Source: Bacteroidales bacterium (GTDB lineage: Bacteria > Bacteroidota > Bacteroidia > Bacteroidales > JAADJA01). Taken from it: 64,000 bases of DNA. Shown here piece by piece: positions 8,948-18,479 of the stretch (position 1 is the first letter of the stretch; each line of letters begins with the position of its first letter). The stretch is taken from assembly GCA_021740645.1 (NCBI GenBank), contig JAIOZL010000007.1, positions 62,001-126,000 of the forward strand, read 5' to 3'. The notes beneath the pieces were generated by a model. That model was not told where the DNA came from. It was given only the letters and a program-made list of their open reading frames with translations, and ran no database searches. Made by a program: the position numbers and the translations under genes.

Positions 8948-11900
8948 TTATTTCGGTACCTGGCTGGAATATCCTTCAGCGGGCATCCCATCTACTACTT
9001 TTGTTCCTTTACCTGCATTTGGAGCCCAGAACATTTCCTTGTCCTCATCATATACGTTGCAGTTCATATTAAAGTCAGCATTGTAATATCCGGTGCTTCC
9101 GCGAAGTGGTACCCAAACTTCGTCTTTATCATTATTCTCTACCTCGCCATTAGAATTTCCATCCCCGCTGATCATTCCCCATTTGCCCGCATCAAGTTGT
9201 TTGTGTGCAAGTCCCCCTCCATGAACTTTATTCACAGCAGTAGTAAAGTCGTAGGTATATACTCCACCTGTTTTTGTAACCGGGTTGGCTGACATAATTC
9301 CAAGGTGGTTACGGTGCCAAACAAGTGCAAACAGGTTATCAGTTACCGTAACATTAAATTTCAATGGCCCTGAATCAGTTGTATTGATAATGGTTCCATC
9401 ATTTAACAATAAACCTGCTTTTCTTGCAATCATTTTATCTGAAGTAGCTGTGGTTGCATCTCCGGTTGTTTCCCTTAATTCAACAAGCACCCAGTCAATC
9501 ACCTGGTTGGATGGCATTGCAGTTACACTTTCGCTCCCGGCATAGAACCAGGGTTCAACATTGTACGGCTGAGTTAATGGAAGATAGCCGAATATATTTA
9601 ACCAGGGAGTCATTGCACCATTAAAATAGGGGCCTTCCAACATGGCTTTTAAATTACACTGAATGGATACATCTGATACCTCAAGTGTACAGGGAACAAT
9701 AACCAAAGGATCGTTTAAATCGTTACTGCTTACCTCTACCTGCGCTGTATAAATTCCAAAAGTGAGGCCGGTAGCATCAAAGTTTAAGGTTACATTGTTC
9801 GATCCGCTTACTGGTACACTGCCTGAACCATTATTCGTAATATTCAACCAACTAAGTGTGGATGTTTCATATAGTTCAAGCGCAAAGAATGTATCGAAGC
9901 CAGTTCCTTGAACCAACCCTCCCAACACTACTTTGTCAGTCACTAAATCAGGTGAAAAGAATAACCCTCCATTCATTTGATCAGTTAATCCCGGCAATAA
10001 TGGAACCTGGATTGAAACACCTGTTAATGAATTGGTGCTCAAACTATACTCATATAAAGAAGTCGCTGGAGTCCCCGTTCTGTCAAATATCCATAAATTG
10101 CCAGTTGATTCATCATAAGCCAGGCCATACATGGTAATGAGTCCGGGAGCAGCATGGCTCGAAATTATATTTCCGGATGCATCAAATTCAATAATACTGG
10201 TATCCCAATTACATGCATAAAAATGATTATTATTAGGATTATAAGCCAAAGCTCTTATACATGTAAGTCCAATGGAAGCACTGGTAAAAAGCATTGTACT
10301 GCTGCCATTTGTGGGGTTAATTTGATAAAATCCATTTTCATCTCCTGCAAAAAGATAGGTTCCGTTAAAGGCCATATCGCGCATACCCCAATCTGAAGTA
10401 GTTCCTTGCGTATAGCTATTGACCAGGTTACCTGCAACATCCAATTTATACAGCATATTGGTACCTGCTGCACCACCGCCTGTAAACCACAGATAAGTAC
10501 CATCAAATTCACAACCTAGTATTTGGTTATCGCCAGTAGCATTTTCCACATTCAGTTGCATCAAAATATCCCCCTGGGCATCAGGGACACTTGCCCCCAT
10601 TTTTATTGCAGGTGAAAGTTCCGCAGTCTGGCTTTTTTCAGCATTTTTTATGGCATATCCCATTTTCATATTTGGCTTATACCAGCCAGATTTAGCACTA
10701 TAGCTTACTGATGAAGAATAAGTTAATGTGGCACTCCCATTGTTAGAAATCTGCATGATTTCATCTTGTGCTGTATTTTCAGATAAGGTTACGTAAAAAC
10801 TTCCCGGGTTAATAGCAATATCTGGTTGGGGAGCTGGAAGGCCATTACCCGTAACAGCCACAAGATTTTGTCCACCTGGTGCATTATGAGCAATCACTAC
10901 GTTTCCATTGTATGGCTGGGCCAGGGTAGGAGTAAAGGTAACATCATACGATTCTGTTACACCCTGGTTCACAGCGAATGAAATCACATTATCACCATTA
11001 TCTTTTGCAGCAGCCACTGAAAAACCCGTAGGGGTTGTTATCGTCCCCGCCAGTGTTCCTGTTCCTGTGTTTTGAATGGTGAATTGCAAAGTGTTCGATA
11101 ATCCAACCTGAACATCCCCGAAATTAAGGGTAGATGGTGAAACTACAATTTGTGGATTCCCACTGGATACCGTCAATGTTGCGGGTACGGTAAGGAGTGG
11201 TTGAGAAGGATCGTTGCTTGAAACATTGATATCGGCAGTATATACTCCAATGGCAAGTCCTGTAGCATCGAAATCGACATTCAGGTTTTGTGATCCACCG
11301 GCAGCTATGGTACCTGAGGTTGGGCTCACAAGCAGCCATCCCTGCACGTTCAGGGAATAATCTTCAACTTCTCCGTAAGTCGTCGTTCCGCAAGGACTAC
11401 CACAATCAGATCCTGACCATTTCATGCGAATACGCATGGTGGTTGTACCGGCTGTCGCATCACTGGGAACGGTAATTGAAAAAGTTCCCTGTCCGCTATT
11501 GTCAATGTCACAAACTACATTTTCACCAGCATCTTCATAGTCGTCATCCTGATTCCAGTCAATCCAAACACCCAGATCGTCCGCTGTATATACATTACCA
11601 TTTACAATAGTTAGACTGTAGGTATCTCCGGCATTAACATCCGTGGATATGGCAGTATAATCTGCATAACCGCTGCATCCAGATACATTATTGATGGTAT
11701 TGAAAATAACCTGGCTTATATATTCATCACATCCTCCACTGGCAGTACAATAAGCTTTACCCGCTTTCGAAGTAATAGTAGTAGATACAGAATAATTGAG
11801 GTCAAGCTCACCGATATTTGATATGGTCAGAATTTCAGTTGTAGATGCATCTGGAGGAAGGCTTACATTAAAAGAAGCAGGGTTCACTGAAATACCAGCA

Positions 11901-13636
11901 TCACCCCATTGTACATTTGTTCCGGCAGGTACCGATTCACCTTCAACATGGACGGCAGTAACAGTATACTCATAATAGCCATAGGTAGGTAAATTATCGG
12001 TATAGGAAGTATTCGCAGTCGTTCCAAGCAAACTTCCATCCCGGTACACATTAAAGTAAAGGAATCCGGGAACTGAGCTAAAGTTCCATGTTAAGTTAAC
12101 CTGTCCGGTGGTATTATTTAGTGATGCCGCAAGATTCGTTGGTTTTTCCAGGTTATTGGTAACAAATGGAGATACATAAGTCATGTAAATGCCACCACGA
12201 TTATCTGTCCAGCAAGGGTAAACTTTCCCACCTCTGGCTGAAATTGCCAGATAATCGCCCATATAACCTCCGGCAAGTCCTGGAATTGCAGAGGGTGTAA
12301 ATGAAACATCACTAACTACAAAATCTTCCCAGGTATTTCCGGCATCAAATGAATTCGCAACAAAAACTTCACACGAAGCGCTGCTGGTATTCCGGTCATC
12401 ATAAAAAATAACGCTAAGTGTTCCTGTTTCAGGATCGCAGGTTATCCAGGGGAAATAAGCCTCTTTGCCTTGGGTATAGGTATTTTGGTTTACCCTGATA
12501 GGAGTTGACCAGGTAGCCCCCCCATTGACTGAACGGATCATATAAACACTGATGTTGGTTCCGGTATTTGTTCCGGGAACCCCCACATTGGCCCATACCA
12601 CATAAATATTCCCATTATTTGGGCCCCCACTGATATCCACAGCCATTGAAGGAAATGAATTTACGCGGTGATTTTTGGATGTTTCGGTTGTCCTAATTCC
12701 TCTAACATTGGATATTATTCTTGTAGCAGATGCAAAACTTGCTCCACCATTTACTGATTTAGCAAAGCCATAAGCGGACTCATCTGTCGGCCATCCATCA
12801 TATATGGCCCATACAGCATAAACCTCACCATTGGGGCCTGTTTGTACATTCACACCCTGATTATGGCTTCCTGCATTTACTGCCGAGCTTATGTTAAGGT
12901 TCGACGACCAGGAGACTCCATCATTTGTAGATCGGTTAATGACAATCTCTGCGTCATCAACTCCCCCAAAGGGAGTCCATGCAACATACAAATTGCCCTC
13001 ATAAGGGCTGGAAGGGCTATTGTCGATACACATGTGATTTTTATCCGCTAAGGACCCCGGATTAGGGGCTACTGTGGCGGTTGACCAGGACGAGCCATTG
13101 TCAGAATAAGCAATACCCTGGCCGCTGGAGCTACTGATAAAATTTACATATTGGCGGCCACTTAAACTAATAGCAGTTGCCGGATCCCCAGAATTGGAAC
13201 CTCCGGCCCCCTGGTAACTACCTCCCCAGTTTAATCCGGTATTGGCAGATTGAAAATAATTTGCTCCATAAAGGGTTCCCACAGAACTTCCTGTCCAGGA
13301 TGTTGAATTATTTGAATTCAATACATAGTCTGCATTGCTGGGATCAACAAATATGGAGTTCTCACTTTCTGTAACATTGGTTAAATTGGTCACCGGAACA
13401 TCTGTCGAATTTTCAGTTAAAACACTTTTGGCTTTAATTTGTGATGTCTTGTATTCCGCTGGTTTAACAGGGATTTCCGGCGAAACCGGCACAAGGCCTT
13501 CTTTGGCCTTTTGAGTCCAGTATTTCATATTGTCGATCCGGGTATCAATGGTTTCCTTCGAATTTTGTGAAGATACCTTTTGAACTGAAAATGCCAAAAA
13601 AAGAATGGCTGATAAAAATAACGTAATATGTTTCAT
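8948..13636 (-). CDS. Giant secreted multidomain protein (BNR/sialidase-like, Fn3, GEVED, propeller, dockerin-like end)
   Basis: The ATG at 13636 gives MKHITLFLSAILFLAFSV...SSQ, a clear signal peptide; 35 codons further upstream are open but lack signal character. The 1562-residue protein contains, in order: a BNR-type sialidase-like propeller (about 60-490, with SxDxGxTW-like repeats such as SVNGGATW and SFDAGNTW); an Fn3 domain (about 495-580); a GEVED domain (about 650-760, DDLGVWIDWNQDDDYEDAGE ... YGEVEDYSL); two or three ASPM-SPD2-Hydin-like modules (about 790-1000); a second propeller (about 1040-1290); and a Bacteroidota C-terminal module (about 1350-1562) ending in a duplicated Asp-rich dockerin-like segment, GDGNSNGEVENNDKD and DFNMNCNVYDEDKEMF. 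No ordinary T9SS sorting domain is seen. Role probably adhesion or extracellular binding; catalytic activity is not shown. Confidence 0.8.
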   Translation of the reverse strand: MKHITLFLSAILFLAFSVQKVSSQNSKETIDTRIDNMKYWTQKAKEGLVPVSPEIPVKPAEYKTSQIKAKSVLTENSTDVPVTNLTNVTESENSIFVDPSNADYVLNSNNSTSWTGSSVGTLYGANYFQSANTGLNWGGSYQGAGGSNSGDPATAISLSGRQYVNFISSSSGQGIAYSDNGSSWSTATVAPNPGSLADKNHMCIDNSPSSPYEGNLYVAWTPFGGVDDAEIVINRSTNDGVSWSSNLNISSAVNAGSHNQGVNVQTGPNGEVYAVWAIYDGWPTDESAYGFAKSVNGGASFASATRIISNVRGIRTTETSKNHRVNSFPSMAVDISGGPNNGNIYVVWANVGVPGTNTGTNISVYMIRSVNGGATWSTPIRVNQNTYTQGKEAYFPWITCDPETGTLSVIFYDDRNTSSASCEVFVANSFDAGNTWEDFVVSDVSFTPSAIPGLAGGYMGDYLAISARGGKVYPCWTDNRGGIYMTYVSPFVTNNLEKPTNLAASLNNTTGQVNLTWNFSSVPGFLYFNVYRDGSLLGTTANTSYTDNLPTYGYYEYTVTAVHVEGESVPAGTNVQWGDAGISVNPASFNVSLPPDASTTEILTISNIGELDLNYSVSTTITSKAGKAYCTASGGCDEYISQVIFNTINNVSGCSGYADYTAISTDVNAGDTYSLTIVNGNVYTADDLGVWIDWNQDDDYEDAGENVVCDIDNSGQGTFSITVPSDATAGTTTMRIRMKWSGSDCGSPCGTTTYGEVEDYSLNVQGWLLVSPTSGTIAAGGSQNLNVDFDATGLAIGVYTADINVSSNDPSQPLLTVPATLTVSSGNPQIVVSPSTLNFGDVQVGLSNTLQFTIQNTGTGTLAGTITTPTGFSVAAAKDNGDNVISFAVNQGVTESYDVTFTPTLAQPYNGNVVIAHNAPGGQNLVAVTGNGLPAPQPDIAINPGSFYVTLSENTAQDEIMQISNNGSATLTYSSSVSYSAKSGWYKPNMKMGYAIKNAEKSQTAELSPAIKMGASVPDAQGDILMQLNVENATGDNQILGCEFDGTYLWFTGGGAAGTNMLYKLDVAGNLVNSYTQGTTSDWGMRDMAFNGTYLFAGDENGFYQINPTNGSSTMLFTSASIGLTCIRALAYNPNNNHFYACNWDTSIIEFDASGNIISSHAAPGLITMYGLAYDESTGNLWIFDRTGTPATSLYEYSLSTNSLTGVSIQVPLLPGLTDQMNGGLFFSPDLVTDKVVLGGLVQGTGFDTFFALELYETSTLSWLNITNNGSGSVPVSGSNNVTLNFDATGLTFGIYTAQVEVSSNDLNDPLVIVPCTLEVSDVSIQCNLKAMLEGPYFNGAMTPWLNIFGYLPLTQPYNVEPWFYAGSESVTAMPSNQVIDWVLVELRETTGDATTATSDKMIARKAGLLLNDGTIINTTDSGPLKFNVTVTDNLFALVWHRNHLGIMSANPVTKTGGVYTYDFTTAVNKVHGGGLAHKQLDAGKWGMISGDGNSNGEVENNDKDEVWVPLRGSTGYYNADFNMNCNVYDEDKEMFWAPNAGKGTKVVDGMPAEGYSSQVPK

Positions 13637-13904
13637 GAATTTAGCTTTTTTAAATTTACGTATATATTTTGCCCTACATAGGTAAGGAGCAATAAGCTTT
13701 ATATATTTGTATGGATGACTTACTAATTTGACCCTGATCATTCTCTATAGCGAAAAGCAGCAGCAAATTTATTGAAATCAACCAAATAGCCAAATTTTTT
13801 TTTGGTCAGCAATAAAATTATTTTCCGTTTTTTGGAGAGAGATCTTGAAATGCAACATTTATATTCTATATTTTTCTACCTTTATTCCTTAAAATTCAAG
13901 CATT

Positions 13905-16184
13905 ATGAAATATTTATTAAGTCTGATATTCGTTTATTTTTTTTCCTTTCAATCATCGGTAATCAGCCAGGTTAAATTAGTTAGTGAAAGTGAGCTGCCA
14001 AAGATCTCCGGCCTGAATTTTCAAGCCGATGTAAATGGAAAAGTACTCATAACTGAAATGCTTTATAACAAACTCATTTCACAGCAGAAATTAGATCCAA
14101 TAGAGATTTACCCTGGCTGGCCAATACAAAAAACCGGCAACTCAAACAGAGGAGGAATTTATTGCAATTTAGATTCCGATCCTGATCTGGAAGTTATTTA
14201 TAACATAGGCACCCAGGTTCATGCATGGAACATCGACGGAAGTAGTGTAGATGGTTGGCCTGCCACTGTTCAGCTCTATCCCGACGGAGCACCAGCTTTT
14301 GGGGACATTGATGGGGATGGGGAAGGAGACATAGTGGTTTCAAGCCGGCAAGCCGGAACAGGAAATACGGGCAAATTAATGGCCTTTCACCTGGATGGTT
14401 CGTCTGTTACCGGATTTCCGATTACCCTTGGGGGTGGAGCCACAAAAACACCCGTTTTGGCTGATCTGAATGATGATGGCGCCCTCGAAATAATTGTTGA
14501 AGAAAGGGACTATCCGGATGGTTATGTAGGTGTATATTTGGGTAATGGTAATCCTTATCCCGGGTTTCCGGTTGCCCTGGATTATATCCCGGGTTCCGCA
14601 GTGGCCGTCGGGGATATTACAGGTGACAATATCCCTGAGATTGTGGCCGAATCGTATTATAGTGTTTATGCTTTTGATGCCAATGGAAATGTATTGGAAG
14701 GATTTCCATATGCTCCAGGAGCTAATCGTGTGTTTTCCTATTCCTCACCAGTTCTTGCAGATATGGATGGGGACGGGATTAGGGAAATCCTCGTCGGAGA
14801 TCACTCTTTGACCAATGGGAACGGAGCTATTCATATTATTAAAAGTAATGGGAGTGCATTCGAAGGCTGGCCAAAATATACCGGTTACTGGATCTATGGC
14901 CCGGCAGCTGTAGGGGATATTGATGGTGATGGAGAGCTGGATGTAGCCGTCGGCGACCAGGTATTGTCCGGTGTTCCCAGTAATAAAGTTTTTGCATGGG
15001 ATAAAAATGGAAATGCATTACCTGGTTGGCCAACTTCGCCTATTAATTCCATTAATAATCAAATAATACTTGCTGATCTTGATGGTGATGGAAATGTGGA
15101 ACTTATGTGGGATGACAATACTACGGCCAACGAATATATCGGCTATAACCATGATGGAACCGTGATGGAAGGATGGCCATTATCCCTTGATGGTTCTTCC
15201 TTTTTCATGAACCCCTTTGTAGCAGACCTCAATAACGATGGCATCCTGGATATGTCGGGGGCAGCGCAGGAATTAACTACCGACCAGCTTTACTTTTATT
15301 TATGGAATGTAAATGTAGCTGTGAATCCCAACCTGGCCTTTTTACCAATATTACAATATAATGTTAGGCATGATGGGGTTTATACTGATGCTTCAGTTCT
15401 ATATGCAAATTTTACAGCATCCCCGGCCATTATTTGTGAAGGAAATACTACACAGTTCAACGACCAGTCAACAGGAAGTATTCAATCATGGGAATGGATT
15501 TTTGAGGGAGGTGATCCCTCAACTTCTATGGAGCAAAACCCAATTATTTCATATGCTGCTTCAGGCGAATATGATGTATCGCTTACTATTTCTGATGGGA
15601 GCAATAGTAGCTCCATTTCCAAAACCGATTACATACATGTAGAATACGATCCGATAATTCCTGATCTGCCTGCGGGCCCAACCGATTTTATTACCGACAC
15701 GGCTAATTTTACTTTTTACAATACCTGGGCTCCCAATGCTGTGGATTATATATGGGAACTTGTTCCTGACGATGTTGGGGTTATCCTTGAAGGAGATACC
15801 ATCACACAGGTTAAAATCTACTGGAGTACCGATGAAAATTATAGCGCTGAACTTAAAGTAAAAGCCATTAATGTATGTGGTGAAAGCGAGTTTTCGGATG
15901 CATTGACCATTTATGTAAACTGGAATACCGGCCTGTATCAGAAGGAAAAAGACAAACCGTTTAGTCTACAACCCAATCCATCTTCCGGATCTTTCCTTTT
16001 ATCATTTGATGACCATTTCCCAATTCAAACGGTAAAGCTTTTTAATGCAGTTGGGGAAGAGATAAATTTATGTAGGCAAGAAATTAATCAAACACTTTCG
16101 ATCTCTGAACTTTCACAAGGCCTGTATTTTCTGGTAATTGAAGGAGAAGGAAAACAATTTATTGAAAAGATAATTGTGAAATAA
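13905..16184 (+). CDS. T9SS-exported seven-bladed FG-GAP/VCBS propeller protein with PKD domain
   Basis: The 759-residue protein starts with a signal peptide (to about residue 22). Between about 120 and 480 there are seven FG-GAP/VCBS-like calcium loops, for example GDIDGDGEGDIVV, ADLNDDGALEIIV, ADMDGDGIREILV, GDIDGDGELDVAV and ADLDGDGNVELMW, consistent with a single seven-bladed propeller. A PKD domain follows (about 505-585, with FNDQSTGSIQSWEWIFEGG). The last 75 residues, QPNPSSGSFLLSF ... LSQGLYFLVIEGEGKQFIEKIIVK, are a type A sorting domain. The protein is likely a surface adhesin or polymer-binding protein. Its stop is nine bases from the convergent tag gene. Bases 13637-13904 upstream hold only AT-rich sequence; I see no clean promoter there. 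Confidence 0.85.
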   Translation: MKYLLSLIFVYFFSFQSSVISQVKLVSESELPKISGLNFQADVNGKVLITEMLYNKLISQQKLDPIEIYPGWPIQKTGNSNRGGIYCNLDSDPDLEVIYNIGTQVHAWNIDGSSVDGWPATVQLYPDGAPAFGDIDGDGEGDIVVSSRQAGTGNTGKLMAFHLDGSSVTGFPITLGGGATKTPVLADLNDDGALEIIVEERDYPDGYVGVYLGNGNPYPGFPVALDYIPGSAVAVGDITGDNIPEIVAESYYSVYAFDANGNVLEGFPYAPGANRVFSYSSPVLADMDGDGIREILVGDHSLTNGNGAIHIIKSNGSAFEGWPKYTGYWIYGPAAVGDIDGDGELDVAVGDQVLSGVPSNKVFAWDKNGNALPGWPTSPINSINNQIILADLDGDGNVELMWDDNTTANEYIGYNHDGTVMEGWPLSLDGSSFFMNPFVADLNNDGILDMSGAAQELTTDQLYFYLWNVNVAVNPNLAFLPILQYNVRHDGVYTDASVLYANFTASPAIICEGNTTQFNDQSTGSIQSWEWIFEGGDPSTSMEQNPIISYAASGEYDVSLTISDGSNSSSISKTDYIHVEYDPIIPDLPAGPTDFITDTANFTFYNTWAPNAVDYIWELVPDDVGVILEGDTITQVKIYWSTDENYSAELKVKAINVCGESEFSDALTIYVNWNTGLYQKEKDKPFSLQPNPSSGSFLLSFDDHFPIQTVKLFNAVGEEINLCRQEINQTLSISELSQGLYFLVIEGEGKQFIEKIIVK

Positions 16185-16193
16185 GAATTATAA

Positions 16194-16769
16194 TCATCGA
16201 TCGGTGTGACCAACTAGATCTTTATACCGGAAGCAATTTACGAGATGATCGTTAACCATTCCGGCTGCCTGCATATAGGCATAACAGATGGTAGAGCCAA
16301 CAAATTTAAAACCTCTTTTTTTCAATTCCTTGCTCATGGCATCCGATTCAGGGCTGGTGGCTGGAATTTCATCCAAAGCTTTACATTTATTGATCCTGGT
16401 TTTATATCCTGTAAACTGCCAGATATATTTATCAAAACTGCCAAATTCTTTTTGGATTTCCAGGAAGCATTGGGCATTATTAATCGTTGCCCTTATCTTT
16501 TGTTGGTTGCGGATAATGGAGGCATCCTTTAAAAGACGTTGCACCTTCTCTTCATTGTACTTTGCTATTTTCTTCAACTCAAAATTATCAAAAGCTTTCC
16601 GGAAGCCTTCCCGTTTTTTTAAAACGAGGGCCCAACTCAAGCCCGCCTGGAAGGCATCCAGCACCATAAACTCAAAATGTTTTTGATCATCATGAACAGG
16701 GGCACCCCATTCGGTGTCGTGGTATTTTATCATTAAGGGGTCTTTCCCCGGCCAGTCGCAAGTTTCCAT
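16194..16769 (-). CDS. tag: DNA-3-methyladenine glycosylase I
   Basis: The 191-residue protein matches Tag along its length. METCDWPGKDPLMIKYHDTEWG is the N-terminal signature with the zinc ligand Cys4 and the YHDxEWG segment; FQAGLSWALVLKKREGFRKAF contains the conserved Gln and Trp of the base pocket; FKFVGSTICYAYMQAAGMVNDH includes the conserved Gly-Ser-Thr and the histidine ligand near the C-terminus. It excises 3-methyladenine from alkylated DNA in the cytoplasm. It lies 16 bases downstream of the class II aldolase gene on the same strand and is probably the last gene of that operon, which may be a chance grouping. Confidence 0.95.
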   Translation of the reverse strand: METCDWPGKDPLMIKYHDTEWGAPVHDDQKHFEFMVLDAFQAGLSWALVLKKREGFRKAFDNFELKKIAKYNEEKVQRLLKDASIIRNQQKIRATINNAQCFLEIQKEFGSFDKYIWQFTGYKTRINKCKALDEIPATSPESDAMSKELKKRGFKFVGSTICYAYMQAAGMVNDHLVNCFRYKDLVGHTDR

Positions 16770-16785
16770 GTTATAATTCTATTTA

Positions 16786-17412
16786 TTATTCAAACAATCG
16801 ATTGATGGCATCAACCTGATCATCATCCAGCTCCCTGTAATCTCCGAGCAATCCGGTTATAAAAGTCATTTTAGCGGCAGCTTCCGTTACCTCCAGCCGG
16901 TCGAAAGCCTGAAGCAAAGTGCTACCCACCGTCAACACCCCATGATTTTCGAGCAAAATCACATTTCCTTTTAAACTTGCTTCAGCGGCAACATTGGCCA
17001 GGTCAGTAGTTCCCATAAGCCGGTATTCAGCCTTAATTGGTTTACCGATAACGGCCCATGCTTCACCTGCAAGCCTTGTTTTTATTTCTTTTCGTGAAAT
17101 ACAAAAACTTGTTGCAAAAACAGGATGTGCATGCACGATAGCTTTGACATCATGCCTTTTCTGGTATATGGCTAAATGCATTTTACTCTCCATGCTTGGC
17201 TTTAAATGGGGCATAAAGTTATGGCCATCTATATCCAAAATTCCAACTTCCTTTGCTGTAATCTGACCCTTATCAGTTTGCGAGGGGGTAATAAAAATTT
17301 TATCATCCATACGCAAACTTACATTCCCCCCTGAAGTTGTGGTAAGCCTCATCTCGTAAAGCCGCCGCATGATGGCAGCTACTTCTTTTCTTTGAGATTC
17401 GAATTCTTCCAT
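16786..17412 (-). CDS. Class II aldolase/adducin-family protein next to mtnA
   Basis: The 208-residue protein is a zinc class II aldolase. TTTSGGNVSLRM (about 21-32) is the phosphate-binding loop; HAHPVFATSF (about 93-102) gives the His pair that binds zinc; LLENHGVLTVGSTLLQAFDRLEVTE (about 152-176) supplies the third His and the conserved C-terminal helix. Its ATG follows the TAA of mtnA without a spacer, so the two are coupled. Next to mtnA the family member is either MtnB (methylthioribulose-1-phosphate dehydratase) or the Ald2/DrdA aldolase that cleaves 5-methylthioribulose-1-phosphate or 5-deoxyribulose-1-phosphate to dihydroxyacetone phosphate plus an aldehyde. No mtnC, mtnD, mtnX or mtnW is nearby, which favours the aldolase reading; residues alone do not settle it. 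Confidence 0.8.
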   Translation of the reverse strand: MEEFESQRKEVAAIMRRLYEMRLTTTSGGNVSLRMDDKIFITPSQTDKGQITAKEVGILDIDGHNFMPHLKPSMESKMHLAIYQKRHDVKAIVHAHPVFATSFCISRKEIKTRLAGEAWAVIGKPIKAEYRLMGTTDLANVAAEASLKGNVILLENHGVLTVGSTLLQAFDRLEVTEAAAKMTFITGLLGDYRELDDDQVDAINRLFE

Positions 17413-18450
17413 TTATGAAAATAGTTTATTAATGGATTCTCTATTCGGTTTAATGATCCCTTTTTCTGTGATGATTCCTTTGATCAGCTCAGCTGGAGTT
17501 ACATCGAAAGCCGGGTTAAAAGCATCGGATCCCGGATTGCTCACCAATATTTTAGTAATGGTGCCATTGTTGGATGGTCCCTCCTGGAACAGAACTTCTT
17601 CCTTTCCCCTTTGTTCAATAGGAATATTATTACCACCAGGGCAATGAATATCAAAGGTGGATAAGGGTGCAGCCACATAAAAAGGAACAGCATATTTCTC
17701 CGCGACAATCGCTTTTTCGAGTGTGCCTATCTTATTTGCTACATCACCATTGGCAGCTATACGGTCGGCTCCCACGATCATCATGTCAACCTTCCCTTTC
17801 GACATATAGTAAGCTCCGGCATTATCAGGAATAATGGCATGCTCAATATTTTCATTCTTTAATTCCCATGCTGTCAGGCGGGCTCCCTGGCTCCTGGGCC
17901 TGGTCTCATCCACAAAAACAAAAATATTTTTGCCTTTTTCATTGGCCACAAAAATAGGGGATAAGGCACTGCCATAATCTACAAACCCAAGCCATCCGGC
18001 ATTACAGTGGGTTTCTATTTTAAACCCATCACCGATTAATTCATTTCCATAAATACCAATTTGCCGGGCTTCTTCAATGTTTTCATCTGCCATTTGTAGC
18101 GCCGTGGTCAAGGCATTTTCGATAGATTTTTTTCCTGCGTTAAAAACCCTGTCGACAGCGTAAAATAGGTTTCTTGCCGTGGGGCGGGTAGCTTCAATTT
18201 CATTTTTTGCCTGAAAAAGCATTTCTTCATCGCCATGCGATTCCAGATATGCCTGGACCATGGCAAATCCTGCTGTTGCTCCTATTGCTCCAGCACCGCG
18301 AGTGATCATCGCTTTAATAGCATAGCAGCTTTCTTTGTATGATTTTGCCTCAAAGATCAAAAACTCAAAAGGCAGCCGGGTTTGGTCAATCATAAAAACC
18401 GATGTCCCCTTCATCCAAACTGTCCTGTAATGTTTGCCGTTGACTTTCAT
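17413..18450 (-). CDS. mtnA: S-methyl-5-thioribose-1-phosphate isomerase (or 5-deoxyribose-1-P isomerase)
   Basis: The 345-residue protein is of MtnA/eIF2B-alpha type and of usual length. IKAMITRGAGAIGATAGFAM (about 46-65) is the N-terminal phosphate-binding signature. ETHCNAGWLG (about 148-157) carries the catalytic Cys, and VGADRIAANGDVANKIGT (about 226-243) carries the catalytic Asp. The reaction is aldose-1-phosphate to ketose-1-phosphate in salvage of methylthioadenosine or 5'-deoxyadenosine by-products. It is immediately followed by the class II aldolase. The preceding gene, a T9SS propeller, ends 29 bases upstream, with a small palindrome between. No sugar kinase or nucleosidase is in view, so the substrate 1-phosphate must come from elsewhere. 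Confidence 0.92.
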   Translation of the reverse strand: MKVNGKHYRTVWMKGTSVFMIDQTRLPFEFLIFEAKSYKESCYAIKAMITRGAGAIGATAGFAMVQAYLESHGDEEMLFQAKNEIEATRPTARNLFYAVDRVFNAGKKSIENALTTALQMADENIEEARQIGIYGNELIGDGFKIETHCNAGWLGFVDYGSALSPIFVANEKGKNIFVFVDETRPRSQGARLTAWELKNENIEHAIIPDNAGAYYMSKGKVDMMIVGADRIAANGDVANKIGTLEKAIVAEKYAVPFYVAAPLSTFDIHCPGGNNIPIEQRGKEEVLFQEGPSNNGTITKILVSNPGSDAFNPAFDVTPAELIKGIITEKGIIKPNRESINKLFS

Positions 18451-18463
18451 CTTCTTTTTTCTT

Positions 18464-18478
18464 AAACCTAACAGGTTT
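18464..18478. repeat. Short member of the ACCTAACAGGT palindrome family
   Basis: AAACCTAACAGGTTT can fold with a six-base stem and three-base loop. It sits between the stop of the propeller gene and the start of mtnA. The same core occurs at 21368-21400 and 50772-50805, with a related form at 53425-53459. It is too short to be a strong terminator by itself. Confidence 0.5.
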
Positions 18479-18479
18479 G

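Noticed and set aside
13177-13374. Small open frames opposite the giant gene and opposite other long genes
   Set aside because: They are frame shadows of long, well-supported genes; none has a recognisable domain or its own promoter.
13637-13741. Extra 35 N-terminal residues of the giant protein
   Set aside because: They are basic and unlike a signal peptide, while the ATG at 13636 gives one immediately.
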